A DNA stretch of 64,000 nt. It comes from Oceanicoccus sp. (GTDB lineage: Bacteria > Pseudomonadota > Gammaproteobacteria > Pseudomonadales > Dasaniaceae). The DNA is taken from the NCBI RefSeq assembly GCF_029238675.1, contig NZ_JAQWFR010000023.1, positions 62,001 through 126,000 on the forward strand. The letters are read 5' to 3'. Position 1 is the first letter of the stretch, and each line of letters begins with the position of its first letter. The notes beneath the pieces are model-generated. The model was not told the DNA's origin, did no database searches, and saw only the letters and a program-made list of their open reading frames with translations. Below are positions 42,959-57,119 of the stretch, in pieces. The position numbers were made by a program, and so were the translations under genes.

Positions 42959-43074
42959 AGGTGTAGTTATTACTGTATTTTTTATATGGTACTTGCAGTT
43001 TAACGGCATATTGCTTATTTTCCAGCTTTCGTACAGTCATTGTTGATGATTACTGATAGGGCCGGATTTTCGCT

Positions 43075-43386
43075 ATGCGTTTTTATTCACTGGATAAACT
43101 GATCAACCTCCACGACAGCTATCGCAAGGTTTTTAAAATTGATCAATATAATTTGATTTTATTGCAAGTGGATGGCGAGCGTTATTTACTGGAAAGTACC
43201 TGTCCCCACCGTGGTCATCCTATATCCGAGTCAGATATCGTTGGTTCGAGTTTGCGTTGTTCACTGCATGGCTACCAGTTTGATATTGCCAGCGGTGATT
43301 TAATAGCTGCGACTGAAGAGCCATGCCGTGGTCTTAAAACCTATGAGTTGATCTATCAGGGGACTGAGGTCGGTGTGGTGCTTTAA
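43075..43386 (+). CDS. Small Rieske 2Fe-2S protein
   Basis: The 103-residue protein is a single Rieske domain with both ligand pairs: CPHRGH (Cys43, His45) and CSLHGYQF (Cys62, His65). It resembles stand-alone ferredoxins of dioxygenase or nitrite-reductase small-subunit type. The partner is unknown. It converges on roxA with a four-base overlap of 3' ends. Confidence 0.88.
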   Translation: MRFYSLDKLINLHDSYRKVFKIDQYNLILLQVDGERYLLESTCPHRGHPISESDIVGSSLRCSLHGYQFDIASGDLIAATEEPCRGLKTYELIYQGTEVGVVL

Positions 43387-44537
43387 TTGGCTGGCGTCTC
43401 TTCTATATAGAGGCTGCCTTGACGAATAAGTTGTTGGATCAGCTTAATGCTTTGTGTGTCTGTAGGCAGTGCCGGGGTAGGGTAGTGATCGTTATTGGCA
43501 AGCAGTAATGCTGTTTCTAATGAGCTGTTATAGGCTTCGCCATTAACATAAAGTGTTGCACTGCCATTGCTTTGGGTATAGGCGAACCTGGAGCTATTGT
43601 CCCGATAAAGGTACTCATGCTGTAACAGTTGTTCACTGTAATTATTGATTTCATATGACCTGTCATTATCTTCAGGGTATTTCTCGCTAGTCATAAAGCG
43701 ACCAAACCATTCAGCGATAGCTTGTTTATCTTCAGTAAAATGTTTGAGTAGTGACTGAATTTTTTCTATGGTTGCGTCAGTAATTTCACCGGGGTGTTGT
43801 TGCCGTTTTAATTGTGGGTCACTATAGCGGTCTTGTTCATTGAGCAGACTTATTTGATGATCACAAAAATCCGATAGCATTTCGCTATAGCTGGGCGCTC
43901 TAAAACCGATAGAGTAGGTCATGCAGTCATTGTCGAGGGAGGTGCCTCTATGACCATAACCCGGTGGCACATAAAGCATATCACCCGGGTTTAATACCCA
44001 TTCCTCTTCGACCTGAAAATCTAACAATAAACGCAGCTGTTCGTTATCTTGTATTTGGCTTTTATGATCGGATTTGGGGCCCAGCTGCCATTGACGGGTG
44101 CCAGCTCCCTGTAACAGGAATACATCGTAGTTATCGACATGAGCTGGAATACCACCGTTTACAGGCGCATAACTCACCATGATGTCGTCTATGCGCCAGT
44201 TGGGAATAAATCTAAAATAATCTAACAGTTTGGCTACATCTGGATCATAATGATCCACTGCCTGTACCAGTAGGGTCCAGTCCTTATCAGGTAGTGAGGT
44301 AAATACATCTTCATCAAAAGGTCCGTGTGCCAGCTCGTAATTGCCATTTCTATTGACAACTATTCTGGACTCCACTTCCTCTTCGCAAGCCAGGCCGGCA
44401 AGTTCGTCCGGTGATAATGGCGACTGTATATCAGGAATCGCTTGCCTGATCAGTAAAGGTTTTTGCTGCCAATAATGTTGAAGAAAGTCGTCTGCATCGA
44501 AGTTATTAATAACGATTATCTCCTCATACCTCGTCAT
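43383..44537 (-). CDS. roxA: Ribosomal protein uL16 arginine 3-hydroxylase (RoxA/YcfD)
   Basis: This is a JmjC-type Fe(II)/2-oxoglutarate oxygenase that hydroxylates an arginine of ribosomal protein L16. The 384-residue protein has the metal triad His133-x-Asp135 (PAHVDNYDVFLLQG) and His196 (YVPPGYGHRG), and the family segment SPDELAGLACEEEVESRIV. The predicted start codon lies within a REP-like palindrome that separates it from purB, so the first few codons may be repeat-derived; a later start is possible but would trim FDADDFLQHYW. Confidence 0.92.
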   Translation of the reverse strand: MTRYEEIIVINNFDADDFLQHYWQQKPLLIRQAIPDIQSPLSPDELAGLACEEEVESRIVVNRNGNYELAHGPFDEDVFTSLPDKDWTLLVQAVDHYDPDVAKLLDYFRFIPNWRIDDIMVSYAPVNGGIPAHVDNYDVFLLQGAGTRQWQLGPKSDHKSQIQDNEQLRLLLDFQVEEEWVLNPGDMLYVPPGYGHRGTSLDNDCMTYSIGFRAPSYSEMLSDFCDHQISLLNEQDRYSDPQLKRQQHPGEITDATIEKIQSLLKHFTEDKQAIAEWFGRFMTSEKYPEDNDRSYEINNYSEQLLQHEYLYRDNSSRFAYTQSNGSATLYVNGEAYNSSLETALLLANNDHYPTPALPTDTQSIKLIQQLIRQGSLYIEETPAN

Positions 44538-44559
44538 TCCCGCCTGCGCGGGGACGACG
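44532..44559. repeat. REP-like palindrome overlapping the roxA start codon
   Basis: CGTCATTCCCGC and GCGGGGACGACG form an imperfect 28-bp palindrome of the genome's REP-like family. It occupies the gap between the purB stop and roxA and includes the roxA ATG (complement at 44535-44537). Confidence 0.78.
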
Positions 44560-44569
44560 TGTGGGGGGG

Positions 44570-46042
<1,473 letters not shown>

Positions 46043-46052
46043 TCAATGCTGA

Positions 46053-46679
46053 TTAAAAAGTACTGAGTAACTCTCTGGCGCTATTCAATAGTTGGCGTCT
46101 ATTGAGCATTAATTTCCAGCGCCTGCCACCGGTTTGCCGCCACAGCACAGCGCTACGAATGCCGGCTAAGAGTAGCGCCCTGATTGTATCGGCGTTCTGG
46201 CTATTTTGCAGTTGCTGCATGCTACCGCTGATCTGGATCCTGAATTTATAGGTGCTTAAGGTGTCCTGGTAAATCGCTGCAATACTTTTGGCGATAGAGG
46301 CGGGGTTGTTACTAAAGTGCTCGGCTTTTATGGAGGTATGTTCAAGCCGGCTGCGCATAATATTTAACAGCTCATCATTGGCTGATAACTTCTTTTGAAG
46401 GTAGAGCATGCCTAATGTGTAGCGAATAATCGTGCGGTATTGCTGGCGTTTGTCGCCATTAAGGATATCGGTTAGTACCTGCAGGCCTAGCTTGACGCCA
46501 TGAATACCGCTGTAAACAGCTTCAGTACTATTAGCATCAAAGGCGAACAGGCTATTGAGCGAGGGGTTGATACTTTCAGCCGGTGCAGTGCCTGTTCGAG
46601 CTATTTGGTCTACTAGATAAGCTGTTTGTACGACGCCTGCTAAAGCGAGAGTTTGCGAAGTGATGGAGTCTATTGCCAA
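46053..46679 (-). CDS. hflD: HflD-family protein
   Basis: The 208-residue helical protein matches HflD, a peripheral membrane protein named for its effect on lambda lysogenisation in E. coli. Family features include LALAGVVQTAYLVDQIA at the start, GLQVLTDIL and the C-terminal GIRSAVLWRQTGGRRWKLM. It sits between mnmA and purB as in many gammaproteobacteria, with the mnmA stop ten bases upstream. Confidence 0.92.
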   Translation of the reverse strand: MAIDSITSQTLALAGVVQTAYLVDQIARTGTAPAESINPSLNSLFAFDANSTEAVYSGIHGVKLGLQVLTDILNGDKRQQYRTIIRYTLGMLYLQKKLSANDELLNIMRSRLEHTSIKAEHFSNNPASIAKSIAAIYQDTLSTYKFRIQISGSMQQLQNSQNADTIRALLLAGIRSAVLWRQTGGRRWKLMLNRRQLLNSARELLSTF

Positions 46680-46689
46680 AGATAGTGAC

Positions 46690-47835
46690 CTAAAGATTAT
46701 GCTGTTTCTGTGAGGGTGTTTGAATGTGATCCAGGTTATAAGCCTGCTCTATAACGCCGCCGCCCAGGCAGATTTCGTCATCATAAAATACGGCGGATTG
46801 CCCCGGTGTAATGGCCCGCTGGGGTTTGTCGAATATCACTTGGTAAGCATTGTCCTGGCGGATAATTTCACAGGCTTGGTCTTGCTGGCGGTAGCGTACC
46901 TTGGCCATACAGCGGTAAGGCAGTTCTGGCTCGTTACCGTCTATCCAGTGAATACTACTGACTGACATCGCTTGTTTAAACAGACAAGGATGCTGGCTGC
47001 CTTGGGCAATAATTAATACATTACGCTGCAGGTCTTTATCAACCACATACCAGGGTTGATCCCCGGCGCCTTTAACGCCGCCAATACCTAAGCCCTGACG
47101 TTGTCCGATGGTGTGATACATCAGGCCGCTATGCTGGCCCATAGGATTGCCATCAATATCTTCTATCTCACCGGGTTGTGCCGGCAGGTATTGCTGTAAA
47201 AAATCTTTAAAGCGTCGCTCGCCGATAAAACAAATACCGGTGCTATCTTTTTTGTTATGGGTGATCAGGTCGTGCTGCTCGGCGATATGTCGTACTTCCG
47301 GTTTTTCCAGTTCACCTACGGGGAATAGTGTTTTGGCAATTTCTTTACCGCTAACCGCATGCAGGAAATAGCTTTGGTCTTTGTTGTTATCCAGACCTTT
47401 GACCAGCTTTGCGATATCACCTTGTTGCTGTTTGCGGACATAGTGCCCCGTTGCAATAAAGTCTGCGCCTAATACCAGCGCATAATCCAAAAAGGCTTTA
47501 AATTTAATTTCCCGGTTGCAGAGAATGTCGGGGTTGGGGGTTCTGCCTGCTTTATATTCTTCAAGAAAATGCTCAAAAACATTGTCCCAGTATTCGGCGG
47601 CAAAATTGGCTGTATGTAAATGTATACCGAGTTTGTCGGAAACGGCTTGAGCATCAGCAAGGTCATCTTTGGCGGTACAGTATTCAGTGCCGTCATCTTC
47701 GTCCCAGTTTTTCATAAACAAGCCCTCGACCTGATAGCCCTGTTGTTGCAATAGCAGGGCTGATACAGACGAGTCAACGCCGCCGGACATGCCGACAATG
47801 ACTTTTGTGAGGGGGGCGTTAAAGTCTATAGACAA
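46690..47835 (-). CDS. mnmA: tRNA 2-thiouridylase MnmA
   Basis: MnmA thiolates U34 in Lys, Glu and Gln tRNAs. The 381-residue protein has the PP-loop [10 protein letters not shown], the first catalytic cysteine in [11 protein letters not shown] and the second in [12 protein letters not shown], all intact. The C-terminal beta-barrel is present ([18 protein letters not shown]). It is 12 bases downstream of nudJ on the same strand. Confidence 0.97.
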   Translation of the reverse strand: MSIDFNAPLTKVIVGMSGGVDSSVSALLLQQQGYQVEGLFMKNWDEDDGTEYCTAKDDLADAQAVSDKLGIHLHTANFAAEYWDNVFEHFLEEYKAGRTPNPDILCNREIKFKAFLDYALVLGADFIATGHYVRKQQQGDIAKLVKGLDNNKDQSYFLHAVSGKEIAKTLFPVGELEKPEVRHIAEQHDLITHNKKDSTGICFIGERRFKDFLQQYLPAQPGEIEDIDGNPMGQHSGLMYHTIGQRQGLGIGGVKGAGDQPWYVVDKDLQRNVLIIAQGSQHPCLFKQAMSVSSIHWIDGNEPELPYRCMAKVRYRQQDQACEIIRQDNAYQVIFDKPQRAITPGQSAVFYDDEICLGGGVIEQAYNLDHIQTPSQKQHNL

Positions 47836-47847
47836 TGGGGTAGCCTC

Positions 47848-48288
47848 TTAACCAAACACGAGGTTAATAGGGTAGCGATGTCCTTGCTGATACTGTTCAA
47901 TGCTTTGGATAACCAGGTGCGAGCGCATGCGCTCACTGTTGGCTTGCATTTCTTCATAGCTCATCCATACCGCCTGTTGGATACCATCATCCAGGGTCTG
48001 CTGTGGGTCGTGTTCCTCGGCAGTGGCATAAAAGGTAGTGCGGTGATAGGTCACCTGATTGTGGGGCGAGGTATAAAGAGCAACACCTACCACGCCTTTT
48101 AATTTCACATGCCAGCCGGTTTCTTCGAAGGTTTCGCGTACGGCCGCTTCTTCAAGGGTTTCGTTGGGGTCTAAATGTCCCGCAGGCTGGTTAAAAACCA
48201 GTTCGCCGTTGCAGCGTTCCTCTACTAATAAATACTTGCCGTCTTTTTCTACTACTGTAGCCACGGTGACGTGGGGCTGCCATTCCAT
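47848..48288 (-). CDS. nudJ: Nudix hydrolase NudJ
   Basis: The 146-residue protein has a full Nudix box, GHLDPNETLEEAAVRETFEETGW, here read in parts: GHLDPNE, then RETFEETGW. The start MEWQPHVTVATVVEKDGKYL is that of NudJ, a phosphatase acting on thiamine pyrophosphate precursors and nucleoside triphosphates. It is grouped with rluE upstream and mnmA downstream, the arrangement known from E. coli. Confidence 0.92.
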   Translation of the reverse strand: MEWQPHVTVATVVEKDGKYLLVEERCNGELVFNQPAGHLDPNETLEEAAVRETFEETGWHVKLKGVVGVALYTSPHNQVTYHRTTFYATAEEHDPQQTLDDGIQQAVWMSYEEMQANSERMRSHLVIQSIEQYQQGHRYPINLVFG

Positions 48289-48321
48289 CTTTATTCCTGG
48301 TTACCAATTGCTGATGCGCGA

Positions 48322-48921
48322 TTATAGCCTTCTATTGCCTCGAGTTGAACGTCTGGGTCGCTGTGAATTGTTTGCAGGGGTATGAATAGTCAGTTGTTTG
48401 GATTCGCCGGGCTTTAGATTGTCAATGGACCAGTCTCCCACTGTGGCTCTTATCAGCCGCAGAGTGGGGAAGCCAATAGCGGCGGTCATGCGCCTGACCT
48501 GACGATTGCGGCCTTCACTGATAGTGAGTTCAAGCCAGGTGGTGGGGATGGAGGCCCTTTCTCTAACAGGCGGGTTACGTGGCCAGATATCTGGTTCTTT
48601 GATCAGGGTGGCTTTAGCGGGTCTGCAGAGGCCGTCTTTCAGTTGTATGCCTTTATGCAAGGGCTCAAGGTCCACGTGATTGGGGGTTCCCTCTACCTGG
48701 ACCCAATAGGTTTTGCTGCTTTTGGCGTCAGGATGGCTGATCTGGTGTTGCAACTTGCCATTATCAGTGAGGACTACCAGGCCCTCAGAATCATAATCAA
48801 GTCGACCGGCGGGATAGACGCCGTTGGTATCTACAAAATCAGCAAGAGTGGGGCGTCCTTCTTTGTCGGTAAACTGGCAAAGTACATTAAAAGGTTTGTT
48901 AAGAAGGATGATTTTGGCCAT
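48322..48921 (-). CDS. rluE: 23S rRNA pseudouridine synthase RluE
   Basis: The 199-residue RsuA-family enzyme has the catalytic motif AGRLDYDSEGLVVLTDNG and the end EGRNRQVRRMTAAIGFPTLRL. It lacks an S4 domain and starts directly with ILLNKPFNVLCQF, as RluE does. RluE makes pseudouridine 2457 in 23S rRNA of E. coli. It is the first gene of the rluE-nudJ-mnmA-hflD-purB run and is divergent from idh. Confidence 0.93.
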   Translation of the reverse strand: MAKIILLNKPFNVLCQFTDKEGRPTLADFVDTNGVYPAGRLDYDSEGLVVLTDNGKLQHQISHPDAKSSKTYWVQVEGTPNHVDLEPLHKGIQLKDGLCRPAKATLIKEPDIWPRNPPVRERASIPTTWLELTISEGRNRQVRRMTAAIGFPTLRLIRATVGDWSIDNLKPGESKQLTIHTPANNSQRPRRSTRGNRRL

Positions 48922-49029
48922 TTATTGATCGATATTAAGCTAAGTGATTGTTTTAAACGATATTATCATCTATCGAAAGTTCCTGCTTGTTGTTATAATC
49001 GCGCCCGCAAAACCGGGGCGGACTAATAA

Positions 49030-51342
<2,313 letters not shown>

Positions 51343-51455
51343 AATGAAAAAAGGGCTGTCACTATGCTGGCTCTTTTAGTTTGTGCTGATTAACTGTATA
51401 AAGGTGGCAGTATACTTCCATCTCTTACTTCCCAGACTTATCAAAGGAGATTCTG

Positions 51456-52718
51456 ATGTCTTACCAATTTATAGAGGTTCCCGCACAAGGGGAGAAAATT
51501 TCAGTAAATAGTGATGGTTCTTTAATTGTTCCCGATCAGCCCATCATTCCTTTTATTGAAGGTGATGGTATCGGTGTTGATATCAGCCCGGTGATGATTA
51601 AGGTCGTGGATGCCGCAGTGGCAAAGTCTTACGGCGGCAACAGAAAAATCAGCTGGATGGAAATATTCACCGGTGAGAAAGCCGCCGAAATGTATGACGG
51701 CGATTGGTTTCCCGCTGAAACCCTGGATGCTATTAAAGAGTATTCCGTTGGTATCAAAGGCCCACTAACCACACCGGTAGGCGGCGGCTTCCGCTCGTTA
51801 AATGTTGCGTTGCGCCAGGAGTTGGATTTATATACCTGCCTGCGTCCGGTACGTTGGTTTGAGGGTGTGCCTTCTCCCGTCAAAGAACCTGGTAAAACTA
51901 ACATGGTGATCTTCCGTGAAAACTCCGAAGATATTTATGCAGGTATAGAATGGAAGGCTGGCACGGATCAAGCCAGCAAGATTATTCAGTACCTTCAGGC
52001 GGAAATGGGTGTAAGTAAAATTCGCTTCCCTGATAATTGCGGCATCGGTATTAAACCTGTCTCTAAAGAGGGTACCCAGCGGTTGGTACGCAAAGCCATA
52101 CAGTACACCATTGACCAGGATTTGCCGTCACTGACCCTGGTTCATAAAGGCAATATTATGAAGTTTACCGAGGGGGCCTTTAAAGATTGGGGCTACCAGT
52201 TGGCTGAGGAAGAATTTGGTGCCGAGCTGTTAGATGGTGGTCCCTGGATGCGTCTTAATAACCCTGTGACTGGCAAAGAGATTATTATCAAGGATGTGAT
52301 TGCCGATGCCATGCTGCAACAGGTATTGCTGCGCCCTGATGAGTATAGTGTGATTGCTACTTTGAACCTTAACGGTGACTACCTCTCCGACGCGTTGGCG
52401 GCCCAGGTGGGTGGTATTGGTATTGCCCCTGGCGCAAACCTGAGTGACAGCATCGCCTTATTTGAGGCAACCCACGGTACAGCCCCTAAATATGCCGGGC
52501 AAGATAAGGTTAACCCAGGTTCATTAATTCTATCGGCTGAAATGATGCTCCGTCACTTGGGCTGGAATGAAGCGGCTGACTTAATTATCGAGGGTATGAA
52601 CGGTGCTATACAGGCTAAAAAGGTCACTTATGATTTTGAGCGCTTGATGGAAGGGGCGACTTTATTGAAATGTTCTGAGTTTGGGGATGTAATTATCGAC
52701 AAAATGCCTTCAGCATAG
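51456..52718 (+). CDS. icd: Isocitrate dehydrogenase, NADP-dependent, dimeric type
   Basis: The 420-residue protein is the classical homodimeric enzyme: [16 protein letters not shown] at the start, substrate loop [19 protein letters not shown], the phosphorylatable-serine context [14 protein letters not shown], the metal site [17 protein letters not shown] and the NADP site [19 protein letters not shown]. The Ser in ENSEDIY is the residue controlled by IDH kinase/phosphatase in E. coli. AAAGGAGA precedes the ATG. Confidence 0.97.
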   Translation: MSYQFIEVPAQGEKISVNSDGSLIVPDQPIIPFIEGDGIGVDISPVMIKVVDAAVAKSYGGNRKISWMEIFTGEKAAEMYDGDWFPAETLDAIKEYSVGIKGPLTTPVGGGFRSLNVALRQELDLYTCLRPVRWFEGVPSPVKEPGKTNMVIFRENSEDIYAGIEWKAGTDQASKIIQYLQAEMGVSKIRFPDNCGIGIKPVSKEGTQRLVRKAIQYTIDQDLPSLTLVHKGNIMKFTEGAFKDWGYQLAEEEFGAELLDGGPWMRLNNPVTGKEIIIKDVIADAMLQQVLLRPDEYSVIATLNLNGDYLSDALAAQVGGIGIAPGANLSDSIALFEATHGTAPKYAGQDKVNPGSLILSAEMMLRHLGWNEAADLIIEGMNGAIQAKKVTYDFERLMEGATLLKCSEFGDVIIDKMPSA

Positions 52719-52829
52719 GTGTTGATAGCGGCAGAATAAATCACCAGCTTGCGTATTTCACTGCCCCAGTGCAAAAATCGATATTCTCGGTTTAGCCTGT
52801 AGAAATACACAGAGCTGGTACGTTATCGA

Positions 52830-53102
52830 TTAATCAGTGCTTAACTGCTTTTCTGTTACAGCTTTGGTAACTTCAGTAGATTCAGCATCGCTGGCAGAGT
52901 CGGCAGCTTGTATATTGGTCGCATGAAGGCCTTTAGGGCCGTTCACAGTCTCATAGGATACAGCTTGACCAGCTTTCAATGTTTTATATCCACCCATTTC
53001 AATAGAAGAGTAATGAGCAAAAATATCTGCACCACCCCCCTCAGGAAGAATAAAACCAAAGCCTTTAGCGTTGTTGAACCACTTCACTATTCCGGTTTGC
53101 AT
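52830..53102 (-). CDS. cspD: Cold-shock domain protein, CspD-like
   Basis: The 90-residue protein has a complete cold-shock domain (residues 1-66) with RNP1 KGFGFILP and RNP2-like DIFAHYSSI, and a 24-residue acidic/Ser-Thr tail that ordinary Csp proteins lack. The position next to clpS-clpA fits CspD, which in E. coli is a stationary-phase inhibitor of replication. It is divergent from clpS over a 229-bp AT-rich gap. The name rests mainly on context and the tail. Confidence 0.88.
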   Translation of the reverse strand: MQTGIVKWFNNAKGFGFILPEGGGADIFAHYSSIEMGGYKTLKAGQAVSYETVNGPKGLHATNIQAADSASDAESTEVTKAVTEKQLSTD

Positions 53103-53331
53103 AGCAAAGGTCCTTTTATTATTGCCCGTACACGGGCATATTTACATATCATCATGTTGTTTAACGGTTTGTTATCGCAAAACGTTAGCCAACACCCCCT
53201 TGATAGTTCTAATAGAACGTCACTTTTTTAACATTTTTTAACCAATAGTCAAGCATTGTGGCTGATATATAGCCAATAGAGTTAAAATAAGGGCAATTAA
53301 TTTGGTAATTGTTGTGCTTAAAGGTAGGAAT

Positions 53332-53709
53332 ATGGGTAAACACAAAAATCTTCAACTAACATTAAGTATGGGCGAAGGCGATGACATTCCCCCCGATATT
53401 GAGAGGGATGGGGATGTCGCCCTGGCAGAGGCCAGGCCAGAGCTGAAGCCACCGTCCATGTATCAAGTGGTACTGCTAAACGACGATTACACGCCTATGG
53501 AGTTTGTTGTCGAGATCCTCGAAACGTTTTTTTATATGGGCAGAGAGAAGGCCACTCAGGTGATGTTAGCCGTACATACTCAAGGAAAGGGTGTTTGTGG
53601 TATTTATACTAAGGACATCGCTGAAACTAAAGCGGCACAAGTGAATCAATATGCGAGGGACAGTGAACATCCCTTGTTGGCAGAAATAGAGGCATCAGAG
53701 GGCGAATAG
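53332..53709 (+). CDS. clpS: ATP-dependent Clp protease adaptor ClpS
   Basis: ClpS delivers N-degron substrates to ClpAP. The 125-residue protein has the core [20 protein letters not shown] and [20 protein letters not shown], which form the N-end residue pocket. The frame is open back to 53302, but the ATG at 53332 is preceded by AAAGGTAGG, so it is taken as the start. The long N-terminal tail ([20 protein letters not shown]) is acidic. clpA follows after about 100 bases. Confidence 0.95.
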   Translation: MGKHKNLQLTLSMGEGDDIPPDIERDGDVALAEARPELKPPSMYQVVLLNDDYTPMEFVVEILETFFYMGREKATQVMLAVHTQGKGVCGIYTKDIAETKAAQVNQYARDSEHPLLAEIEASEGE

Positions 53710-53812
53710 CCCCGTAAACTGTGGCTTGAGCCCAGTTGGCAGTCTTGGATTGATGTTGTTTTTAGACATAACTAAAAGCTGTTGTTAAGGCCCGCAAAGT
53801 TGGAGTATAGAT

Positions 53813-56080
53813 ATGTTAAGTAAGGATCTGGAGCAGACATTAAACCAAGCCTTTAAAGGCGCACGCACCAAGCGGCATGAATTTATGACCGTTGAGCATC
53901 TGTTATTGGCGCTGGTCGACAATGCAGTGGCAGCCAATGTGATGGCAGCCTGTGGTGCTGATTTGACCCAACTACGCACTGATTTGGTGGATTTCGTCGA
54001 TTCTACGACGCCATTGATCCCTGAGCGTGAGGTGGAGCGTGAAACTCAGCCAACCTTGGGCTTCCAGCGAGTGTTGCAGCGCGCTGTATTTCATGTTCAA
54101 TCTTCCGGCAAAAAAGAAGTTACCGGCGCCAATGTGCTGGTGGCGATATTTAGCGAACAAGAAAGCCAGGCTGTGTATTTCCTGAAACAGCAAGCCGTTG
54201 CCCGTCTTGATGTGGTGAATTATCTGACCCATGGTATCTCTAAAGTGGCTGGCGAGTCAGACCACGAGCTGGATCATAATCAATCCCCAGCGGATGATGA
54301 GCAAGGCACCGGTGAGAGTGAAAAAAGCCCGCTGGAGAGTTTTGCTACCAATTTAAATGAAGAAGCTCGTCTTGGTCGGATTGATCCTTTGGTAGGTCGC
54401 TCGGGTGAAGTGGAGCGTGTTTCGCAAATCTTATCGCGTCGTAGAAAAAATAATCCGCTATTGGTGGGTGAGTCCGGTGTCGGTAAAACAGCGATTGCTG
54501 AGGGCCTTGCCAAATTAATCGTTGATGGCGATGTGCCAGAGGTCTTAAAAGAAAGCGTTGTCTACTCATTGGATATGGGCTCGCTGTTAGCGGGTACCAA
54601 ATATCGAGGTGATTTTGAAAAGCGTTTTAAAGGTTTGTTAGCGGATTTGAAAAATCGCGATCATTCCATTTTATTTATTGATGAGATTCACACCATTATC
54701 GGCGCAGGTGCTGCTTCCGGTGGTGTAATGGATGCATCGAACTTATTAAAGCCGTTATTAAGTAGCGGCCAGATGCGCTGTATTGGATCAACCACCTTTC
54801 AGGAATACCGTGGTATTTTTGATAAGGACAAGGCGCTTAGCCGTCGCTTCCAAAAAGTGGATGTGCTGGAACCTTCTGTGGATGAAACCTACCGTATCCT
54901 AAAAGGTTTAAAAAGCCGCTTCGAAGAGCATCACAATATTCGCTATAACGATAAAGCCCTGCAAGCTGCAGCGGAATTATCCGAGCGTTATATCAATGAT
55001 CGCTTTATGCCAGACAAAGCTATTGACGTTATTGATGAAGCAGGTGCTTTCCAGCGTTTGCAAAGCGCCAGTAAACGTAAAAAAGTTATTGGCGTTCCTG
55101 ATATTGAAGCCATTGTAGCCAAAATTGCTCGCATCCCGCCAAAATCCGTTTCTTCTGACGATAAAGAATCGTTAATGAAGCTGGAAGATAATTTAAAAAT
55201 GGTGGTGTTTGGTCAGGACAATGCGATTACCACCTTGTCCACTGCGATTAAAATGGCTCGGGCTGGATTGAAGTCTGCTGAAAAACCTATTGGTTCATTC
55301 CTGTTGGCAGGACCAACCGGTGTGGGTAAAACTGAAGTCACTAACCAGTTATCAAAAATTCTTGGCCTTGAGTTAATTCGTTTTGATATGTCGGAATATA
55401 TGGAGCGCCATACGGTGTCCCGTTTAATAGGTGCGCCTCCAGGTTATGTGGGTTATGACCAGGGTGGTTTACTTACTGAAGCTGTTACTAAACATCCGCA
55501 TTCAGTGGTCTTATTAGATGAAATTGAAAAAGCTCACCCTGAAGTGTTTAACCTTCTTTTACAGGTTATGGATCATGGTACCTTAACGGATAATAACGGT
55601 CGCAAAGCGGATTTCCGCAATGTGATCTTTATCATGACTACCAATGCCGGTGCTGAAAGTGTCAGTCGTCGCTCGATGGGTTTCACCGAGCAGGATAATA
55701 CTACCGATGCGATGGAAGCGATTAACCGCTTGTTCACTCCTGAATTCCGCAATCGCCTCGATGCCATTGTTCAGTTTGAACCGTTGCCAGAAGAGGTTGT
55801 GCTGACGGTTGTTGATAAATTCTTAATTGAACTGCAAAGTCAGTTGGATGATAAGCGAGTAACGCTGGATGTTGATGAAGACGCCAGGTTGTGGCTGGTC
55901 AAAAAAGGTTACGATAAAAATATGGGTGCCAGACCGATGGCCCGTATTATTCAAGAGCACATTAAAAAGCCACTGGCGGAAAAGGTTCTATTCGGAGACT
56001 TGTCGCAACACGGTGGTGTGGTTTCAATTCGGGTTGAAGACGGAGAGTTGGTAGTCGTTGAAGAAGAAGCGCTGGCATAG
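53813..56080 (+). CDS. clpA: ATP-dependent Clp protease ATPase subunit ClpA
   Basis: The 755-residue AAA+ unfoldase has an N-terminal ClpS-binding domain, Walker A in D1 ([16 protein letters not shown]) and in D2 ([16 protein letters not shown]), and Walker B motifs ([19 protein letters not shown]). It threads substrates into ClpP. Length and order match E. coli ClpA. The stop codon lies in the loop of an intrinsic terminator (56064-56092). Confidence 0.97.
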   Translation: MLSKDLEQTLNQAFKGARTKRHEFMTVEHLLLALVDNAVAANVMAACGADLTQLRTDLVDFVDSTTPLIPEREVERETQPTLGFQRVLQRAVFHVQSSGKKEVTGANVLVAIFSEQESQAVYFLKQQAVARLDVVNYLTHGISKVAGESDHELDHNQSPADDEQGTGESEKSPLESFATNLNEEARLGRIDPLVGRSGEVERVSQILSRRRKNNPLLVGESGVGKTAIAEGLAKLIVDGDVPEVLKESVVYSLDMGSLLAGTKYRGDFEKRFKGLLADLKNRDHSILFIDEIHTIIGAGAASGGVMDASNLLKPLLSSGQMRCIGSTTFQEYRGIFDKDKALSRRFQKVDVLEPSVDETYRILKGLKSRFEEHHNIRYNDKALQAAAELSERYINDRFMPDKAIDVIDEAGAFQRLQSASKRKKVIGVPDIEAIVAKIARIPPKSVSSDDKESLMKLEDNLKMVVFGQDNAITTLSTAIKMARAGLKSAEKPIGSFLLAGPTGVGKTEVTNQLSKILGLELIRFDMSEYMERHTVSRLIGAPPGYVGYDQGGLLTEAVTKHPHSVVLLDEIEKAHPEVFNLLLQVMDHGTLTDNNGRKADFRNVIFIMTTNAGAESVSRRSMGFTEQDNTTDAMEAINRLFTPEFRNRLDAIVQFEPLPEEVVLTVVDKFLIELQSQLDDKRVTLDVDEDARLWLVKKGYDKNMGARPMARIIQEHIKKPLAEKVLFGDLSQHGGVVSIRVEDGELVVVEEEALA

Positions 56081-56092
56081 CGCTTCTTTTTT
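56064..56092 (+). terminator. Intrinsic terminator overlapping the end of clpA
   Basis: AGAAGCGCT (56065-56073) pairs perfectly with AGCGCTTCT (56079-56087) around a 5-base loop, followed by T's to 56092. The first arm encodes the last residues (EEALA), and the TAG stop begins in the loop. It separates clpA from the convergent infA. Confidence 0.9.
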
Positions 56093-56100
56093 CGAACAAG

Positions 56101-56319
56101 TTATCTTGCGCGGTAGGTAATACGACCTTTGCTTAAATCGTAGGGCGTTAATTCAACGCGAACTTTATCACCGGTCAAAATACGAATATAGTTTTTGCGC
56201 ATTTTGCCTGAAATATGGGCAATGACTTCGTGGCCGTTTTCTAATCTTACTTTAAATGTTGTATTGGGAAGGGTGTCAATGACTTCACCTTCCATTTCTA
56301 GCTGTTCTTCTTTTGCCAT
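56101..56319 (-). CDS. infA: Translation initiation factor IF-1
   Basis: The 72-residue single OB-fold protein is standard IF-1: [19 protein letters not shown] at the start, [19 protein letters not shown] in the middle and ITYRAR at the end. It converges on clpA 20 bases away, and lies downstream of bpt on the minus strand. Confidence 0.97.
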   Translation of the reverse strand: MAKEEQLEMEGEVIDTLPNTTFKVRLENGHEVIAHISGKMRKNYIRILTGDKVRVELTPYDLSKGRITYRAR

Positions 56320-56411
56320 CCGGCGGCTTCCTCTGATATTCGTCTATATTCCACCTGCTAGTGAAAAACTGCGCGCATTGTGCCTGAAAACGTGGCAGGA
56401 AGCAAAGTCGA

Positions 56412-57119
56412 TTAAGTTAATGTTAGCCAGCGATTCTCAAGGAATAGCTGCAAAGGTCTATAGTCAGTTTTGTAACTCATCTTGCGGCAACCCTTGATCC
56501 AGTAACCCAGATAAACATAGTCCAGCTGCAGACGTTGGCATTGTTCAATTTGCCACAAAACGCCATAGACACCGAGACTGCGTTTATCCATGTCAGGATC
56601 AAAAAACGTGTAAATGGCAGAGAGGCCGTTGACCATTTTATCGGTGACTGCGACGGCAATTAATTGCTGCTCAAGCATAAAGCCATAGTATTGGGTATTG
56701 CCAATATCGTCCGTCAAAAATCCAATATATTGCTCATAGCTCGGCGGGTACATATCGCCATCCTGATGGCGAGCATTGATGTAGCGCTGATAAAGATCGT
56801 AGCAAGCAGGGTCAGAAATATTGTCGATCTCAATCACTGACAAGTCTTTATTGCGCTTAATAATTCTCCGTTGTCGGCGACTGGGTTTAAAGCTTTCAAC
56901 AGGTACCCTGGCTGGAATACAGGCTTTACAACTATCACAGTGGGGGCGGTAAATATGGGGGCCGCTGCGTCTAAAGCCAATATCAGCCAGCTGGCTGTAG
57001 GTGCTGGAATCAATAGTGGCTTCAGGGTCAATAAAGAGGGTGGTTGCCTGCTCATCTTCCAGGTAGCCGCAAGAGTGGGGATGGGTGGCAAAAACCTTTA
57101 AGTCCGACAGTACTGTCAT
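56412..57119 (-). CDS. bpt: Aspartate/glutamate leucyl-tRNA-protein transferase (Bpt)
   Basis: Bpt adds Leu to N-terminal Asp or Glu, making N-degrons for ClpS-ClpAP, encoded nearby. The 235-residue protein has the ATE-family cysteines in CGYLEDEQ and [18 protein letters not shown], and the C-terminal [18 protein letters not shown]. It overlaps the aat stop by ATGA, so translation is coupled. Confidence 0.95.
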   Translation of the reverse strand: MTVLSDLKVFATHPHSCGYLEDEQATTLFIDPEATIDSSTYSQLADIGFRRSGPHIYRPHCDSCKACIPARVPVESFKPSRRQRRIIKRNKDLSVIEIDNISDPACYDLYQRYINARHQDGDMYPPSYEQYIGFLTDDIGNTQYYGFMLEQQLIAVAVTDKMVNGLSAIYTFFDPDMDKRSLGVYGVLWQIEQCQRLQLDYVYLGYWIKGCRKMSYKTDYRPLQLFLENRWLTLT

